Assembly (NCBI GenBank): GCA_902788555.1
Contig: CADAKQ010000004.1
Span: 41,776-105,775, forward strand
Length of the DNA: 64,000 bases
Direction: 5' to 3'
Origin: an uncultured Lachnospiraceae bacterium
Lineage (GTDB): Bacteria; Bacillota; Clostridia; Lachnospirales; Lachnospiraceae
The position numbers were made by a program, and so were the translations under genes. The notes below the pieces were generated by a model that saw nothing but the letters and a program-made list of their open reading frames with translations, was not told the origin of the DNA and ran no database searches. Positions 1-8,258 of the stretch are shown here, in pieces (position 1 is the first letter of the stretch; each line of letters opens with the position of its first letter).

Positions 1-1
1 T

Positions 2-556
2 GTCTATGGACTTGGTACCATAGGGCTTTTGTTGGTTATGTTCTTAAAAGAATCAGGTATAGAAAATCTCTATGTAATCGGTAACAAAGAATTCCAAAAG
101 AAGAATATTATAAAGTTAGGTATAGATGAGAATAATTACTGTGACAGTAAGACAACCGATGTGACAGGCTGGATTATGGAAAAGACTGACGGAATCGGTG
201 CTGACTGTATATTTGAATGCATAGGCAAGAATGAAACTGTATCAAAATGTATAGAGTGTGCGGCGCCTGCAGGCAAGGTCATGCTGGTGGGCAATCCGTA
301 CTCCGATATGGCACTTGATAAAAATATATATTGGAAGATACTCCGAAATCAGCTTATAGTGACAGGTACTTGGAACTCATCGTTTACACATGAAGAGACG
401 GACGATTGGCACTATGTAGTTGATAAGCTTGCCAAGGCTGCGGTTAAGCCGGAAGAACTTATATCACACAGATTATCACTTGGAGAGCTCGAACAGGGCA
501 TGGAGATAATGCGAGATAAGAGTGAGGACTACGTCAAGGTGATGGGAATTATATAA
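2..556 (+). CDS. Zinc-type polyol-phosphate dehydrogenase, C-terminal part (5' end outside window)
   Basis: This is the C-terminal part of a medium-chain, zinc-dependent alcohol dehydrogenase. The open frame runs back to the window edge, so the ATG at 29 is internal. The first residues (VYGLGTIG) are the NAD(P)-binding glycine motif of the Rossmann fold. The remaining ~185 residues give the rest of the cofactor domain and the terminal helix region ending DYVKVMGII. The GTWNSSF and ELISHR stretches resemble galactitol-1-phosphate 5-dehydrogenase (GatD) and related polyol-phosphate dehydrogenases. In a glycan locus that also holds an IspD/TarI-like cytidylyltransferase and LicD (37-40 kb), a role in making an alditol phosphate precursor (ribitol-5-P, TarJ-like) is possible, but that is inference. 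The catalytic zinc ligands lie upstream of the window. Confidence 0.75.
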   Translation, partial: VYGLGTIGLLLVMFLKESGIENLYVIGNKEFQKKNIIKLGIDENNYCDSKTTDVTGWIMEKTDGIGADCIFECIGKNETVSKCIECAAPAGKVMLVGNPYSDMALDKNIYWKILRNQLIVTGTWNSSFTHEETDDWHYVVDKLAKAAVKPEELISHRLSLGELEQGMEIMRDKSEDYVKVMGII

Positions 557-615
557 ACAAGAGAAACAAATACTTAAAAAATTTGTTTTCCGGTAGTACA
601 GAGGGGGATAGAAAA

Positions 616-2154
616 ATGCTTAAAACTGTAAATGGAGAAATATACCATGCCAGTGCAACGACTGCAAATGCTGTGTATGAGGTTGCGATTAATTTTTTTA
701 AGGATGGACATGACAATGATTTGATTGCCATAGATGATTATTGTGATGAAACGCTATATGCCAGTAAAGTGGATGTTATAAACGGAAAAATCGATGAGGA
801 TTGTTTTATACATTTTTCTCAAAGGATGTTTAAGGATGCGAGACGCAACAAGCATATTATAGACGGAGGAATCGTACCGGTTTTAAATGAACTTGGAGAG
901 CCTGTATGTTTGCTTCAAAGAAAAGAGTCACATGGATATATTCATTATTATGAGAAAGTTAATGGTTTGATAGATACGAGGGTATTTGAACTCTATGATG
1001 ATATTGTATTTATAAATATTACTGAGCATGCATTTATACTTTTAAAGGATGCATTGGCTGATTTTAAGGGAAGAATATTTTGTATAGGAAGAGAATGGCT
1101 TGATTTTAAAAGGCTCTTACCGGGACGGGATAACATCATATATGTAGTTGAGGAAAGTGAGATGCCAACTGATTTGGTGCCTGAAAGAACTATGTATCTT
1201 GATGAATTTGCATCATTGATGGCCGGACATGAGGATAGATGTAAGGAGGGTTATTTTTCTTATGATGAGATAATGACCTTGGTATACTTCTTTTCAATAC
1301 ATAAATCTTATGGAGATAAAAATCCGGACAAATCATTTTATCTGTTAAATCCAATATTTCCTATGGAGGGGCTTATGTCTATATGTGACAAGCTTCAATT
1401 CCCGTATGCATATGCAGAGGCTAACGGATTTATACCGGTTATAAGACTTACCGGGTCAAACGATTCAATATATTCGGATTACAACGGAGATGATATATGG
1501 TCCAAATTTTTTGTTCAGCCATATGGTGAAGAGGCCAATGAATGGGAACAGGCTCAATATGTTTGTGAATTCCCTTTCAGTGTTGCAACATTTAGTGACA
1601 GATGGCTTATGAATAGAATTGTCGATCTTAAATTAACCCCGCTCATTACGACAAATTATATAAACAATAAGGTTAAAGAAGAGATAGAAAAACAGCGTGA
1701 GGTTCTTCCAAAGCCGGATAGAACAATAGGTGTACTTATAAGGGGAACGGACTATACGATTTCACACCTTCCCGGACATACTATAATGGCAACTCCGGAG
1801 CAGGTTATGGAAAAGATAAAAGAGTATGAAGCAACCGGAAACTTTGACGAGATATATCTTGCAACAGAGGATGAGGATATATTACAGAGGATGAAGGAAC
1901 TTTGTGGTGACAGATTAAGATATATAGATCAAAAAAGATTTAGAATCAATCCGGGAGAACTTTTGGCTGATCAAAAGAGAGAAAGAGAAAATGAAGGTTG
2001 GCTTAAGGGCAAGGAATATCTTACTACTTTGGAATTCTTGTCAGAGTGCAAGGCGTTTATTGCATCAGGTGGATGCAGTGGAACAACATGTGTTTTAAAC
2101 TCATTTAAAGATAATTCCACAGAAAGCTATGTCTTTGATTTGGGATGTTATTGA
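616..2154 (+). CDS. Putative glycosyltransferase with fucosyltransferase-like RGTDY motif
   Basis: A protein of about 512 residues with no signal peptide or membrane segment, so cytoplasmic. The start is taken at ATG 616 because AGAGGGGG lies 9 bases upstream; an in-frame ATG at 583 has no binding site. The C-terminal ~150 residues carry IGVLIRGTDY (R376 to Y380), followed by a sugar-nucleotide-type segment (IYLATEDEDIL) and a small-residue turn (ASGGCSGTT). The Arg-rich strand followed by an ATD/ATE strand is the pattern of GT-B fucosyltransferases (NodZ, FUT8, GT11 types). The N-terminal half contains GRIFCIGREWLDF, possibly a second Rossmann half. The donor and acceptor cannot be read from sequence. 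It lies just before loaP and the pse genes, so a role in surface glycan assembly is likely. A purely structural paralogue is the alternative. Confidence 0.5.
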   Translation: MLKTVNGEIYHASATTANAVYEVAINFFKDGHDNDLIAIDDYCDETLYASKVDVINGKIDEDCFIHFSQRMFKDARRNKHIIDGGIVPVLNELGEPVCLLQRKESHGYIHYYEKVNGLIDTRVFELYDDIVFINITEHAFILLKDALADFKGRIFCIGREWLDFKRLLPGRDNIIYVVEESEMPTDLVPERTMYLDEFASLMAGHEDRCKEGYFSYDEIMTLVYFFSIHKSYGDKNPDKSFYLLNPIFPMEGLMSICDKLQFPYAYAEANGFIPVIRLTGSNDSIYSDYNGDDIWSKFFVQPYGEEANEWEQAQYVCEFPFSVATFSDRWLMNRIVDLKLTPLITTNYINNKVKEEIEKQREVLPKPDRTIGVLIRGTDYTISHLPGHTIMATPEQVMEKIKEYEATGNFDEIYLATEDEDILQRMKELCGDRLRYIDQKRFRINPGELLADQKRERENEGWLKGKEYLTTLEFLSECKAFIASGGCSGTTCVLNSFKDNSTESYVFDLGCY

Positions 2155-2427
2155 GGATAGTTTTTCTTTTATTTTAGGATATATTGTGGTACAATTTATA
2201 CGGATACACTATATTACTTTAGAAAATAATAGATTTTGCCGATAAATAATAAGGTGAGTTTTGTAATTGTTATGAAATGATGTCAGATATGGAGTAGTAT
2301 ACGCTGCCTATAACTGACACATGGAAATAAGGAAGGATGAGTCGGGATTATGCGGATTTTTGACATAGTGTAATATATGTCAAAATAAGCAAAATTCCAG
2401 GCATGGCGAAGCTATGCTATAAATGCT
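2155..2427 (+). promoter_or_regulatory. Structured leader upstream of loaP (three hairpins)
   Basis: This 273-base gap has no gene but three hairpins. Arms 2282-2292 and 2307-2318 (GTCAGATATGG / CCTATAACTGAC) form an 11-bp stem with one mismatch. Arms 2358-2367 and 2376-2385 (TTTTGACATA / TATGTCAAAA) form a perfect 10-bp stem with an 8-base loop. GCATGGC-GAA-GCTATGC at 2401-2417 ends 10 bases before the loaP ATG. No run of T follows any of them, so they are not obvious intrinsic terminators. No convincing -35/-10 pair was found; TTGTGG near 2184 and TACAAT at 2190-2195 are weak. The last hairpin occupies the place of a normal ribosome binding site, which suggests translational control of loaP. 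Confidence 0.4.
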
Positions 2428-3189
2428 ATGTGGTATGTAATTCAGACAAAAAGTGGAGAAGAAAAGGACTTAAAGCTCTTCTTGGAGCATATATTGCCTG
2501 AAAGTATACAGGCAAGTTTTTTTGTGCCCCTTTATGAGAATGTATGGCGAAAGGGTGGAACAGGTCATATAAGCATACAGCTTATGTTTCCGGGGTATGT
2601 ATTTGCGGAAACAGATATGCCGGATGAGCTGTTTGGATTGCTTAAAAAGACACCTAAATTTACCCGCCTACTTAATATGGAAGAAACTGATGGAGAGCGT
2701 ACATTCCTCACTGTGTCAAAACAGGATGAAGAGTTTCTTAGAAGTATACTTGATGATAACATTATGCATGTGAGCTATATAAGGCGTTCCAAAAGCGGAA
2801 GGATTGAAAAACTGATTGGACCGCTTGCAGAGTATGAGAAGTATATAACTAAACTTGATATTCCACATAGAAGAGCTATAGTTGAGTCGCATATATTTGG
2901 CAAGAATCGTAAATTAAAATTCGGATTGTGGACAGATACCGATCCGGATACGCCGAGGATTAGACGACTTAAGCTTGCGGGTTCATCTGAGGATAAAGAA
3001 ACAATTGTCGATATAGGGATTTATATAGGAGATAAGGTCAGAGACAAAAGTGAGATTTATGATGGAATAGAACTTATTGTGACTGAAATTGATTCTGCAA
3101 GACATATAGTGTGGGTTGAGGCAGAATTGTTTGGAAGCAAGGTAAGAATTGAAATGGATGCCGATCAGGTAGAAACTATATATGAATAA
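2428..3189 (+). CDS. loaP: LoaP-type transcription antiterminator (NusG paralogue) with extra KOW-like domain
   Basis: A 253-residue specialised NusG paralogue that probably joins RNA polymerase and suppresses termination in the following polysaccharide operon. The N-terminal ~110 residues form the NGN domain, beginning MWYVIQTKSGEE and containing FVPLYE and LMFPGYVFAET, the classic NusG landmarks. A KOW domain follows (residues ~120-165, with GPLAEYEKYITKLD). Family members are normally about 170-180 residues long. This one continues with ~85 more residues, where GDKVRDKSEIYDG-x-ELIVTEID followed by VWVEAELFG (about 197-250) looks like a second KOW unit. It is the first gene of the run that continues with pseB, the typical LoaP position. 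No clear Shine-Dalgarno precedes ATG 2428; a GC-rich hairpin sits there instead. Confidence 0.85.
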   Translation: MWYVIQTKSGEEKDLKLFLEHILPESIQASFFVPLYENVWRKGGTGHISIQLMFPGYVFAETDMPDELFGLLKKTPKFTRLLNMEETDGERTFLTVSKQDEEFLRSILDDNIMHVSYIRRSKSGRIEKLIGPLAEYEKYITKLDIPHRRAIVESHIFGKNRKLKFGLWTDTDPDTPRIRRLKLAGSSEDKETIVDIGIYIGDKVRDKSEIYDGIELIVTEIDSARHIVWVEAELFGSKVRIEMDADQVETIYE

Positions 3190-3226
3190 GACACCTAACG
3201 CAAGAGATATGTGAAGGGTGTTTTTG
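3190..3226 (+). terminator. Weak intrinsic terminator between loaP and pseB
   Basis: ACACCT (3191-3196) pairs with AGGGTGT (3215-3221) across an 18-base loop, and the 3' arm runs into TTTTT (3221-3225). The stem is only 6 bp with one wobble, so efficiency is doubtful. Its position directly after an antiterminator gene and before the operon it probably controls fits a LoaP-responsive leader terminator. A second small hairpin, GGGA-TAAT-TCCC at 3235-3246, follows before the pseB start. Confidence 0.4.
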
Positions 3227-3286
3227 TACGATACGGGATAATTCCCTACTCGATTGATTAGAAGAAAAATACAAGGAGAAAAAAGA

Positions 3287-4285
3287 ATGCTTAATAATAA
3301 AACAATATTAATAACCGGAGGAACCGGATCATTTGGACATCATTTTGTTGATTATGTGTTAAATAACTATAAACCCAAGAAGATTATTATATATTCAAGA
3401 GATGAGTTTAAACAGTTTAATATGCATAATGCATACAAGGAGTATGACGATATACTCCGTTTTTTTATTGGAGATGTAAGGGATAAGGAGAGATTATATC
3501 GTGCTTTAAACGGAGTGGATTATGTAATTCATGCGGCTGCCTTAAAACAGGTTCCTGCATGTGAATACAATCCGATAGAGGCGATAAAGACAAATATTAA
3601 TGGCGCATGTAATGTAATTGAAGCATGTCTTGACAGAGGCGTAAAAAAGGTTGTGGCATTATCTACAGATAAATCCGTAAGCCCGATTAATCTGTATGGC
3701 TCTACTAAAATGGTATCTGATAAATTGTTTTGTGCTGCAAATGCATACTCCGGAAATGATGGTACAAGATTTGCTGTTGTACGTTATGGAAATGTCGCAG
3801 GCAGCAGAGGTTCGGTTATACCTTTCTTCCAGGGACTTATCGACAAGGGTGAGACAAAACTGCCGATTACCGATTATCGTATGACAAGATTTTGGATAAG
3901 CCTTGAAAATGGTGTTAAACTGGTAATTAAAGCATTGGAAGAATCAAAAGGAGGAGAAACCTTTATATCGAAAATACCATCCTTTAAGATAACTGATTTG
4001 GCTCAGGCTATGCTTCCGGGATGCGAGATGCCTGAGGTGGGAATCAGAGAAGGGGAGAAGCTTCATGAGGTTATGGTGCCTGCTGAGGATTCATCCAGAG
4101 CATACGAATATGACAAGCATTATATTATTTATCCGAACTATGATTGGTGGAACAAAGATAATGTTATCCCCGGAGGGAAACTTGTAGAACAGGGATTTAT
4201 ATATAGTTCAGAGACAAATAAAGAGTGGCTTAGCATAGAAGAGATAAAGGAAAGGTTGCTTACGGATATATCAATACATGATTGA
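3287..4285 (+). CDS. pseB: UDP-N-acetylglucosamine 4,6-dehydratase (inverting), pseudaminic acid step 1
   Basis: Converts UDP-GlcNAc to UDP-2-acetamido-2,6-dideoxy-beta-L-arabino-hexos-4-ulose, the first step to pseudaminic acid. The 332-residue protein is a full-length extended SDR. GGTGSFG (11-17) binds NADP. STDK (D128, K129) and Y137-x3-K141 in NLYGSTK match the catalytic D/K/Y set of the FlaA1/PseB inverting dehydratases, as opposed to the membrane-bound retaining type. The start is ATG 3287 with AAGGAG 8 bases upstream; an in-frame ATG at 3254 lacks a site. pseC follows after 22 bases. The enzyme is cytoplasmic. Confidence 0.93.
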   Translation: MLNNKTILITGGTGSFGHHFVDYVLNNYKPKKIIIYSRDEFKQFNMHNAYKEYDDILRFFIGDVRDKERLYRALNGVDYVIHAAALKQVPACEYNPIEAIKTNINGACNVIEACLDRGVKKVVALSTDKSVSPINLYGSTKMVSDKLFCAANAYSGNDGTRFAVVRYGNVAGSRGSVIPFFQGLIDKGETKLPITDYRMTRFWISLENGVKLVIKALEESKGGETFISKIPSFKITDLAQAMLPGCEMPEVGIREGEKLHEVMVPAEDSSRAYEYDKHYIIYPNYDWWNKDNVIPGGKLVEQGFIYSSETNKEWLSIEEIKERLLTDISIHD

Positions 4286-4307
4286 GCAAAGAGGAGAATG
4301 AACATAA

Positions 4308-5498
4308 TTGTTAGCGATTAATGGCGGAGTACCGACATTTGAAAAGAAGATAGGATATGGACACCAGCTGATTGATGATAAGGATATAGAATCAGTTGTA
4401 GAGGTTTTAAAGAGTGATTATCTAACCTGCGGACCAAAGGTTAAAGAGCTTGAAGAAAGACTATGTCAGTACACGGATGCGGCGTATGCCGTTCCTGTAA
4501 CAAGCGGAACTGCCGCGCTTCATATAGCGTGTATGGCGGCAGGTATATCAAAAGGTGACGAAGTTATAGTTTCGTCAATTACCTTTGCTGCCAGTGCAAA
4601 TTGTGTGCTTTATTGCGGAGGAACACCTGTATTCGCAGACGTGAAAACGGATACATATAACATTGATCCTGAAGATGTAAAAAGAAAAATTACTCCGAAG
4701 ACAAAAGCTGTCATAGCTGTAGATTTTACCGGGCAGGCTGCGGATTTGGATGAAATTCGAAGTATATGTGATGAAAATAAGCTGATATTTATAGAGGATG
4801 CGGCACATGCTATAGGCACAGTATATGATGGGAAAAAGGTCGGCTCTGTAGCAGATATGACGTGCTTTTCCTTTCATCCTGTAAAGACGGTTACCAGTGG
4901 CGAAGGTGGTGCAGTTACCACGAATTCGTCTGATTACTACAAAAAACTTACATTGGCGCATGCTCACGGAATCACAAGAGATGAAACGTTGATGGAAGAA
5001 GTGCATGAAGGAGAACCGTGGTATTATGAACAGGTATCTCTTGGATATAATTATCGTATGACGGATTTTCAGGCAGCACTTTTGATGTCACAGTTAGATA
5101 AGCTCGACAGGTTTAAGAAAAGACGACAGGAAATAACTAATCTTTATAATAATGCTTTTAGCAGTTTAGAGGGCATAATATTACAAAAGGAAAACGAAAA
5201 GTCTGATACATGCAGACATTTATATACTATCAGGATAGATGAGAATAAATTAAGCTGTAACAGAAGAGAATTCTTCACAGCGCTGTCAGCAGAAAATATA
5301 GGATGTCAGGTGCATTATATACCTGTTTATTGGTTCCCATATTATCAGAAGCTCGGATATAAAAAGGGCTTATGTCCAAATGCAGAGCAAATATATAACA
5401 GCATATTAAGTATACCGATACATCCCGATATGACAGATGAGGATGCGTCAAAGGTAATCGAGGCAGTTGGAAAAGTGGCGGAGTATTATCTGAGATGA
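4308..5498 (+). CDS. pseC: UDP-4-amino-4,6-dideoxy-N-acetyl-beta-L-altrosamine transaminase
   Basis: PLP aminotransferase of the DegT/DnrJ/EryC1/StrS family, 396 residues. It aminates C4 of the PseB product using glutamate. TSGTAALH (65-72) is the phosphate-binding loop, EDAAHA holds the cofactor-stacking Asp, and the Schiff-base lysine is K193 in HPVKTVTSGEGG. The start is the TTG at 4308, 11 bases after GAGGAG; the nearby ATG at 4298 is in another frame and stops after seven codons. The gene order pseB-pseC matches known pseudaminic acid loci. The stop codon overlaps the next start (ATGA), implying translational coupling. Confidence 0.93.
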   Translation: MLAINGGVPTFEKKIGYGHQLIDDKDIESVVEVLKSDYLTCGPKVKELEERLCQYTDAAYAVPVTSGTAALHIACMAAGISKGDEVIVSSITFAASANCVLYCGGTPVFADVKTDTYNIDPEDVKRKITPKTKAVIAVDFTGQAADLDEIRSICDENKLIFIEDAAHAIGTVYDGKKVGSVADMTCFSFHPVKTVTSGEGGAVTTNSSDYYKKLTLAHAHGITRDETLMEEVHEGEPWYYEQVSLGYNYRMTDFQAALLMSQLDKLDRFKKRRQEITNLYNNAFSSLEGIILQKENEKSDTCRHLYTIRIDENKLSCNRREFFTALSAENIGCQVHYIPVYWFPYYQKLGYKKGLCPNAEQIYNSILSIPIHPDMTDEDASKVIEAVGKVAEYYLR

Positions 5499-6505
5499 AT
5501 AATATATATTTCCGTGTAGATATGAATAGTCAGATTGCCACAGGGCATATGATGCGTTGCCTTTCAATTGCTGATGAAGTAAGAGAACAAGGTGGGGAAG
5601 CGATATTCATAACCGCAGATGAGAATGCATGTGAATTGTTGACAGAACGTGGATTTGATTATATCGTACTTAATACTAAGTGGGATAGGATGGAAGATGA
5701 ACTTCCTAAGCTTGAAAGTATTATAGATGAAAAAAAGATAAAAAAGCTTATAATAGATAGTTATTATGCAACCGAAAAATACTTGAATGCCGTTGATAAA
5801 TGGACGAAAATCTTATATATAGATGATTTAAACCGCAAGGATTTACAAGTTAGTACAATACTTTCATATCCGGTATATGCTGATGAAAATTTTTACAAAA
5901 AATATTATTTAGAAGATAAAGTGAAGCTTCTTATAGGGGCAGATTATACACCGCTAAGGAGAGTGTTTAGAGATGTGCCGGATAAAAAAATAAGAAAGAA
6001 TATAGAGAGAGTTTTGATATTATCCGGTGGAAGTGACCCATACGATACAATAAAACAATGTATAAATGTTTTAATAGAAAATAATATAAGAGAAATATAT
6101 GCGATATACGGAAGATATTCGGATAGAGTCGATACTATTAAAAACACATATAAGAATGAGCAAAGAGTTCATGTGTATGAATCAGTTGACAATATAGAAA
6201 AATATATGCAGGAAGCAGACCTTTGCATATCAGCATCAGGAACTACATTATATGAATTGTGTGCTTGTGGAACACCGACACTATCATACATACTGGCGGA
6301 TAATCAGATAGACAATGCTCTTGGATTTGATAAAAAAGGTATTATACCGTGCCTTGGAGATGTAAGAAAAGAAAATATTGCAAACAGAATAAGCGAAGAA
6401 TTAGAGAAGATGAAATCTGAAGTTAATAGAAAAGATTTGTCTGAGAAGATGAAAAGTGTTGTGGATGGACAAGGTTGTAGAAGGATAGTTGGAGAATTTG
6501 GTTAA
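5495..6505 (+). CDS. pseG: UDP-2,4-diacetamido-2,4,6-trideoxy-beta-L-altropyranose hydrolase
   Basis: GT-B-fold, MurG-related hydrolase that removes UDP from the di-N-acetylated altrose intermediate. It has 336 residues. RVDMNSQIATGHMMRCL near the N-terminus contains the conserved GHxxRC segment with catalytic H18. The C-terminal half has the nucleotide-binding ISASGTTLYEL loop typical of MurG relatives. The acetyltransferase PseH, which must act before this enzyme, is not encoded next to it; the GNAT gene at 13.5 kb is the only candidate in the window. The gene overlaps pseC by 4 bases. Confidence 0.9.
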   Translation: MNNIYFRVDMNSQIATGHMMRCLSIADEVREQGGEAIFITADENACELLTERGFDYIVLNTKWDRMEDELPKLESIIDEKKIKKLIIDSYYATEKYLNAVDKWTKILYIDDLNRKDLQVSTILSYPVYADENFYKKYYLEDKVKLLIGADYTPLRRVFRDVPDKKIRKNIERVLILSGGSDPYDTIKQCINVLIENNIREIYAIYGRYSDRVDTIKNTYKNEQRVHVYESVDNIEKYMQEADLCISASGTTLYELCACGTPTLSYILADNQIDNALGFDKKGIIPCLGDVRKENIANRISEELEKMKSEVNRKDLSEKMKSVVDGQGCRRIVGEFG

Positions 6506-6531
6506 GACAATAATAATTAGGAGAAGGATAA

Positions 6532-7227
6532 ATGAAGATTGCCGTAATTACCGCCAGAGGCGGAAGTAAAAGAATACCAAGAAAAAACATTAAGGAATTT
6601 TGCGGGAAACCAATCTTAGCATACTCGATTGAGGCTGCACTTAAAAGCGGTATATTTGATGAGGTTATGATATCTACAGAGGATGATGAGATAGCCAAGA
6701 TAGCACAAAGCTACGGAGCTGCATTTCCGTTCCGAAGAAGCGAAAAGACAGCCGGTGATCACGCTATGACGATTGACGTAATGTTAGAAGTAGTAGAAGA
6801 GTACAAAAAGATTGGAAAGGAACCGGATACAGTATGCTGTATATATCCTACTGCGCCTTTTGTAACAGCGGAGAAGCTTATTCAAGCTGATGAATTGATG
6901 AAAGAAACTAATGCAGATGCCGTGATACCGGTAGTAAAGTTTTCATTTCCACCACAACGTTGTTTTATAATAGATGGCGATTATATGAAATTTAAATGGC
7001 CAGAAAATGAACTTAAAAGATCTCAGGATTTGGAACCGTTCTATCATGATGCAGGACAGTTTTATTTGTTAAAAACGGATATAATGAAAGAGGAACATAC
7101 ATTGGTTCCTAATAAAACAGCACCATTTATCTTAGATGAGATGGAAGTGCAAGATATTGATAATATGGATGATTGGAATATAGCTGAAATAAAATATAAG
7201 GCTATGATGGAAAAAATAAATGCTTAG
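6532..7227 (+). CDS. pseF: CMP-pseudaminic acid synthetase (cytidylyltransferase)
   Basis: Activates pseudaminic acid with CTP to give CMP-Pse for glycosyltransfer. The 231-residue protein starts MKIAVITARGGSKRIPRKNIKEF, the CTP-binding signature (RGGSKRIPxKN) of CMP-nonulosonate synthetases. PTAPF and the C-terminal LDEMEVQDIDNMDDW, with metal-binding acidic residues, are further family marks. AGGAGAAGG precedes ATG 6532 at good spacing. The gene overlaps pseI by 8 bases, so the two are probably coupled. It could in principle be a legionaminic-type synthetase, but the inverting PseB upstream argues for pseudaminic acid. Confidence 0.9.
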   Translation: MKIAVITARGGSKRIPRKNIKEFCGKPILAYSIEAALKSGIFDEVMISTEDDEIAKIAQSYGAAFPFRRSEKTAGDHAMTIDVMLEVVEEYKKIGKEPDTVCCIYPTAPFVTAEKLIQADELMKETNADAVIPVVKFSFPPQRCFIIDGDYMKFKWPENELKRSQDLEPFYHDAGQFYLLKTDIMKEEHTLVPNKTAPFILDEMEVQDIDNMDDWNIAEIKYKAMMEKINA

Positions 7228-8239
7228 TATATATGAAAAGATAAATAATAATGATGTGTATATTATAGCTGAGATGAGTGCTAATCACGGCGGTTCTTTA
7301 GAAAATGCGCTTGAAATAGTGCGTGAAGCAGCTAATGCGGGAGCAGATTGTATAAAAATACAGACATATACGGCAGATTCACTAACTATTGATTGTGATA
7401 ATGAATATTTCAAAATTAAAGGCGGTATATGGGATGGATATAAGCTTTATGACCTGTACAAAGAGGCTTATACACCTTATGAATGGCAACCTATTATAAA
7501 AGAAGAATGTGAGAAATGTGGCATTGATTTTTTGTCAACTCCTTTTGATAATGATGCGGTTGACTTTTTGGAGAAAATGGGGGTTGAGGCATATAAAATA
7601 GCAAGTTTTGAGTTGGTAGATATACCACTTATTGAATATACTGCATTAAAGGGAAAACCAATGATTATATCTACCGGAATGGGAAGTCTTGAAGAAATAC
7701 AAGATGCCATTGACGCGTGTAAAAGAGCAGGAAATGAACAGATAGTTTTACTTAAGTGTTGCAGTGAATATCCGTCTCCTTGGGATGATATGCATTTAGG
7801 TAATATACCGGATATGAAAGAAAGATTTAATCTGCCGGTAGGATTGTCGGATCATAGCGAAGGCAGTTTGGGAGCTGTTGTCGGAGTGACACTTGGAGCA
7901 TGTGTGGTTGAGAAACACGTAAAGCTTGATGGTGTTGAAAGTGCTGATTCAGATTTTAGTATGACTATAGACGAATTTGCACAGATGGTTAATGATGTTA
8001 AAAATGCTAAATTGATTGCTGAAGGTCCGGATTATAATTTGACGGAAGGTGAAAAAAAATCAACAGTATTTAGAAGAAGCATCTTTGCAATTAAGGATAT
8101 AAAAAAGGGCGAACTCTTTACAGAAAAAAATATAGGAATTATAAGACCGGGTTATGGAGCAAAACCAAAGTATTATAATGGTTTACAAGGGAAAATATGT
8201 TCGCTGAATTATAAAAAAGGTGATCCTATTGATATATGA
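7220..8239 (+). CDS. pseI: Pseudaminic acid synthase
   Basis: Condenses 2,4-diacetamido-2,4,6-trideoxy-L-altrose with phosphoenolpyruvate to form pseudaminic acid. The 339-residue protein has a NeuB-type TIM barrel: AEMSANHGGS at the start, ADCIKIQTYT, KIASFEL, IISTGMG, LLKCCSEYP, VGLSDHSEGS and EKHVKL with metal-ligand histidines. The C-terminal ~60 residues (RSIFAIKDIKKGE, IIRPGYGAKP) form the SAF/antifreeze-like lid domain of this family. Length and order are normal. It is the last of the five recognisable pse genes. A LegI or NeuB assignment is less likely given the neighbours. Confidence 0.92.
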   Translation: MLSIYEKINNNDVYIIAEMSANHGGSLENALEIVREAANAGADCIKIQTYTADSLTIDCDNEYFKIKGGIWDGYKLYDLYKEAYTPYEWQPIIKEECEKCGIDFLSTPFDNDAVDFLEKMGVEAYKIASFELVDIPLIEYTALKGKPMIISTGMGSLEEIQDAIDACKRAGNEQIVLLKCCSEYPSPWDDMHLGNIPDMKERFNLPVGLSDHSEGSLGAVVGVTLGACVVEKHVKLDGVESADSDFSMTIDEFAQMVNDVKNAKLIAEGPDYNLTEGEKKSTVFRRSIFAIKDIKKGELFTEKNIGIIRPGYGAKPKYYNGLQGKICSLNYKKGDPIDI

Positions 8240-8258
8240 TCTGAGGAGAAGAAAAACT

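Noticed and set aside
3254-3286. Upstream start for pseB at ATG 3254
   Set aside because: The AAGGAG site is positioned for ATG 3287, and the extra 11 residues precede the normal N-terminus of the family.
4575-5006. Minus-strand ORF of 143 codons inside pseC
   Set aside because: It is a frame shadow of a clearly coding gene, has no ribosome binding site and shows no recognisable family.
6532-8239. Legionaminic or N-acetylneuraminic acid pathway
   Set aside because: The inverting PseB catalytic set, the PseC type and the GHxxRC PseG point to pseudaminic acid. No LegB/LegC or NeuC is present.
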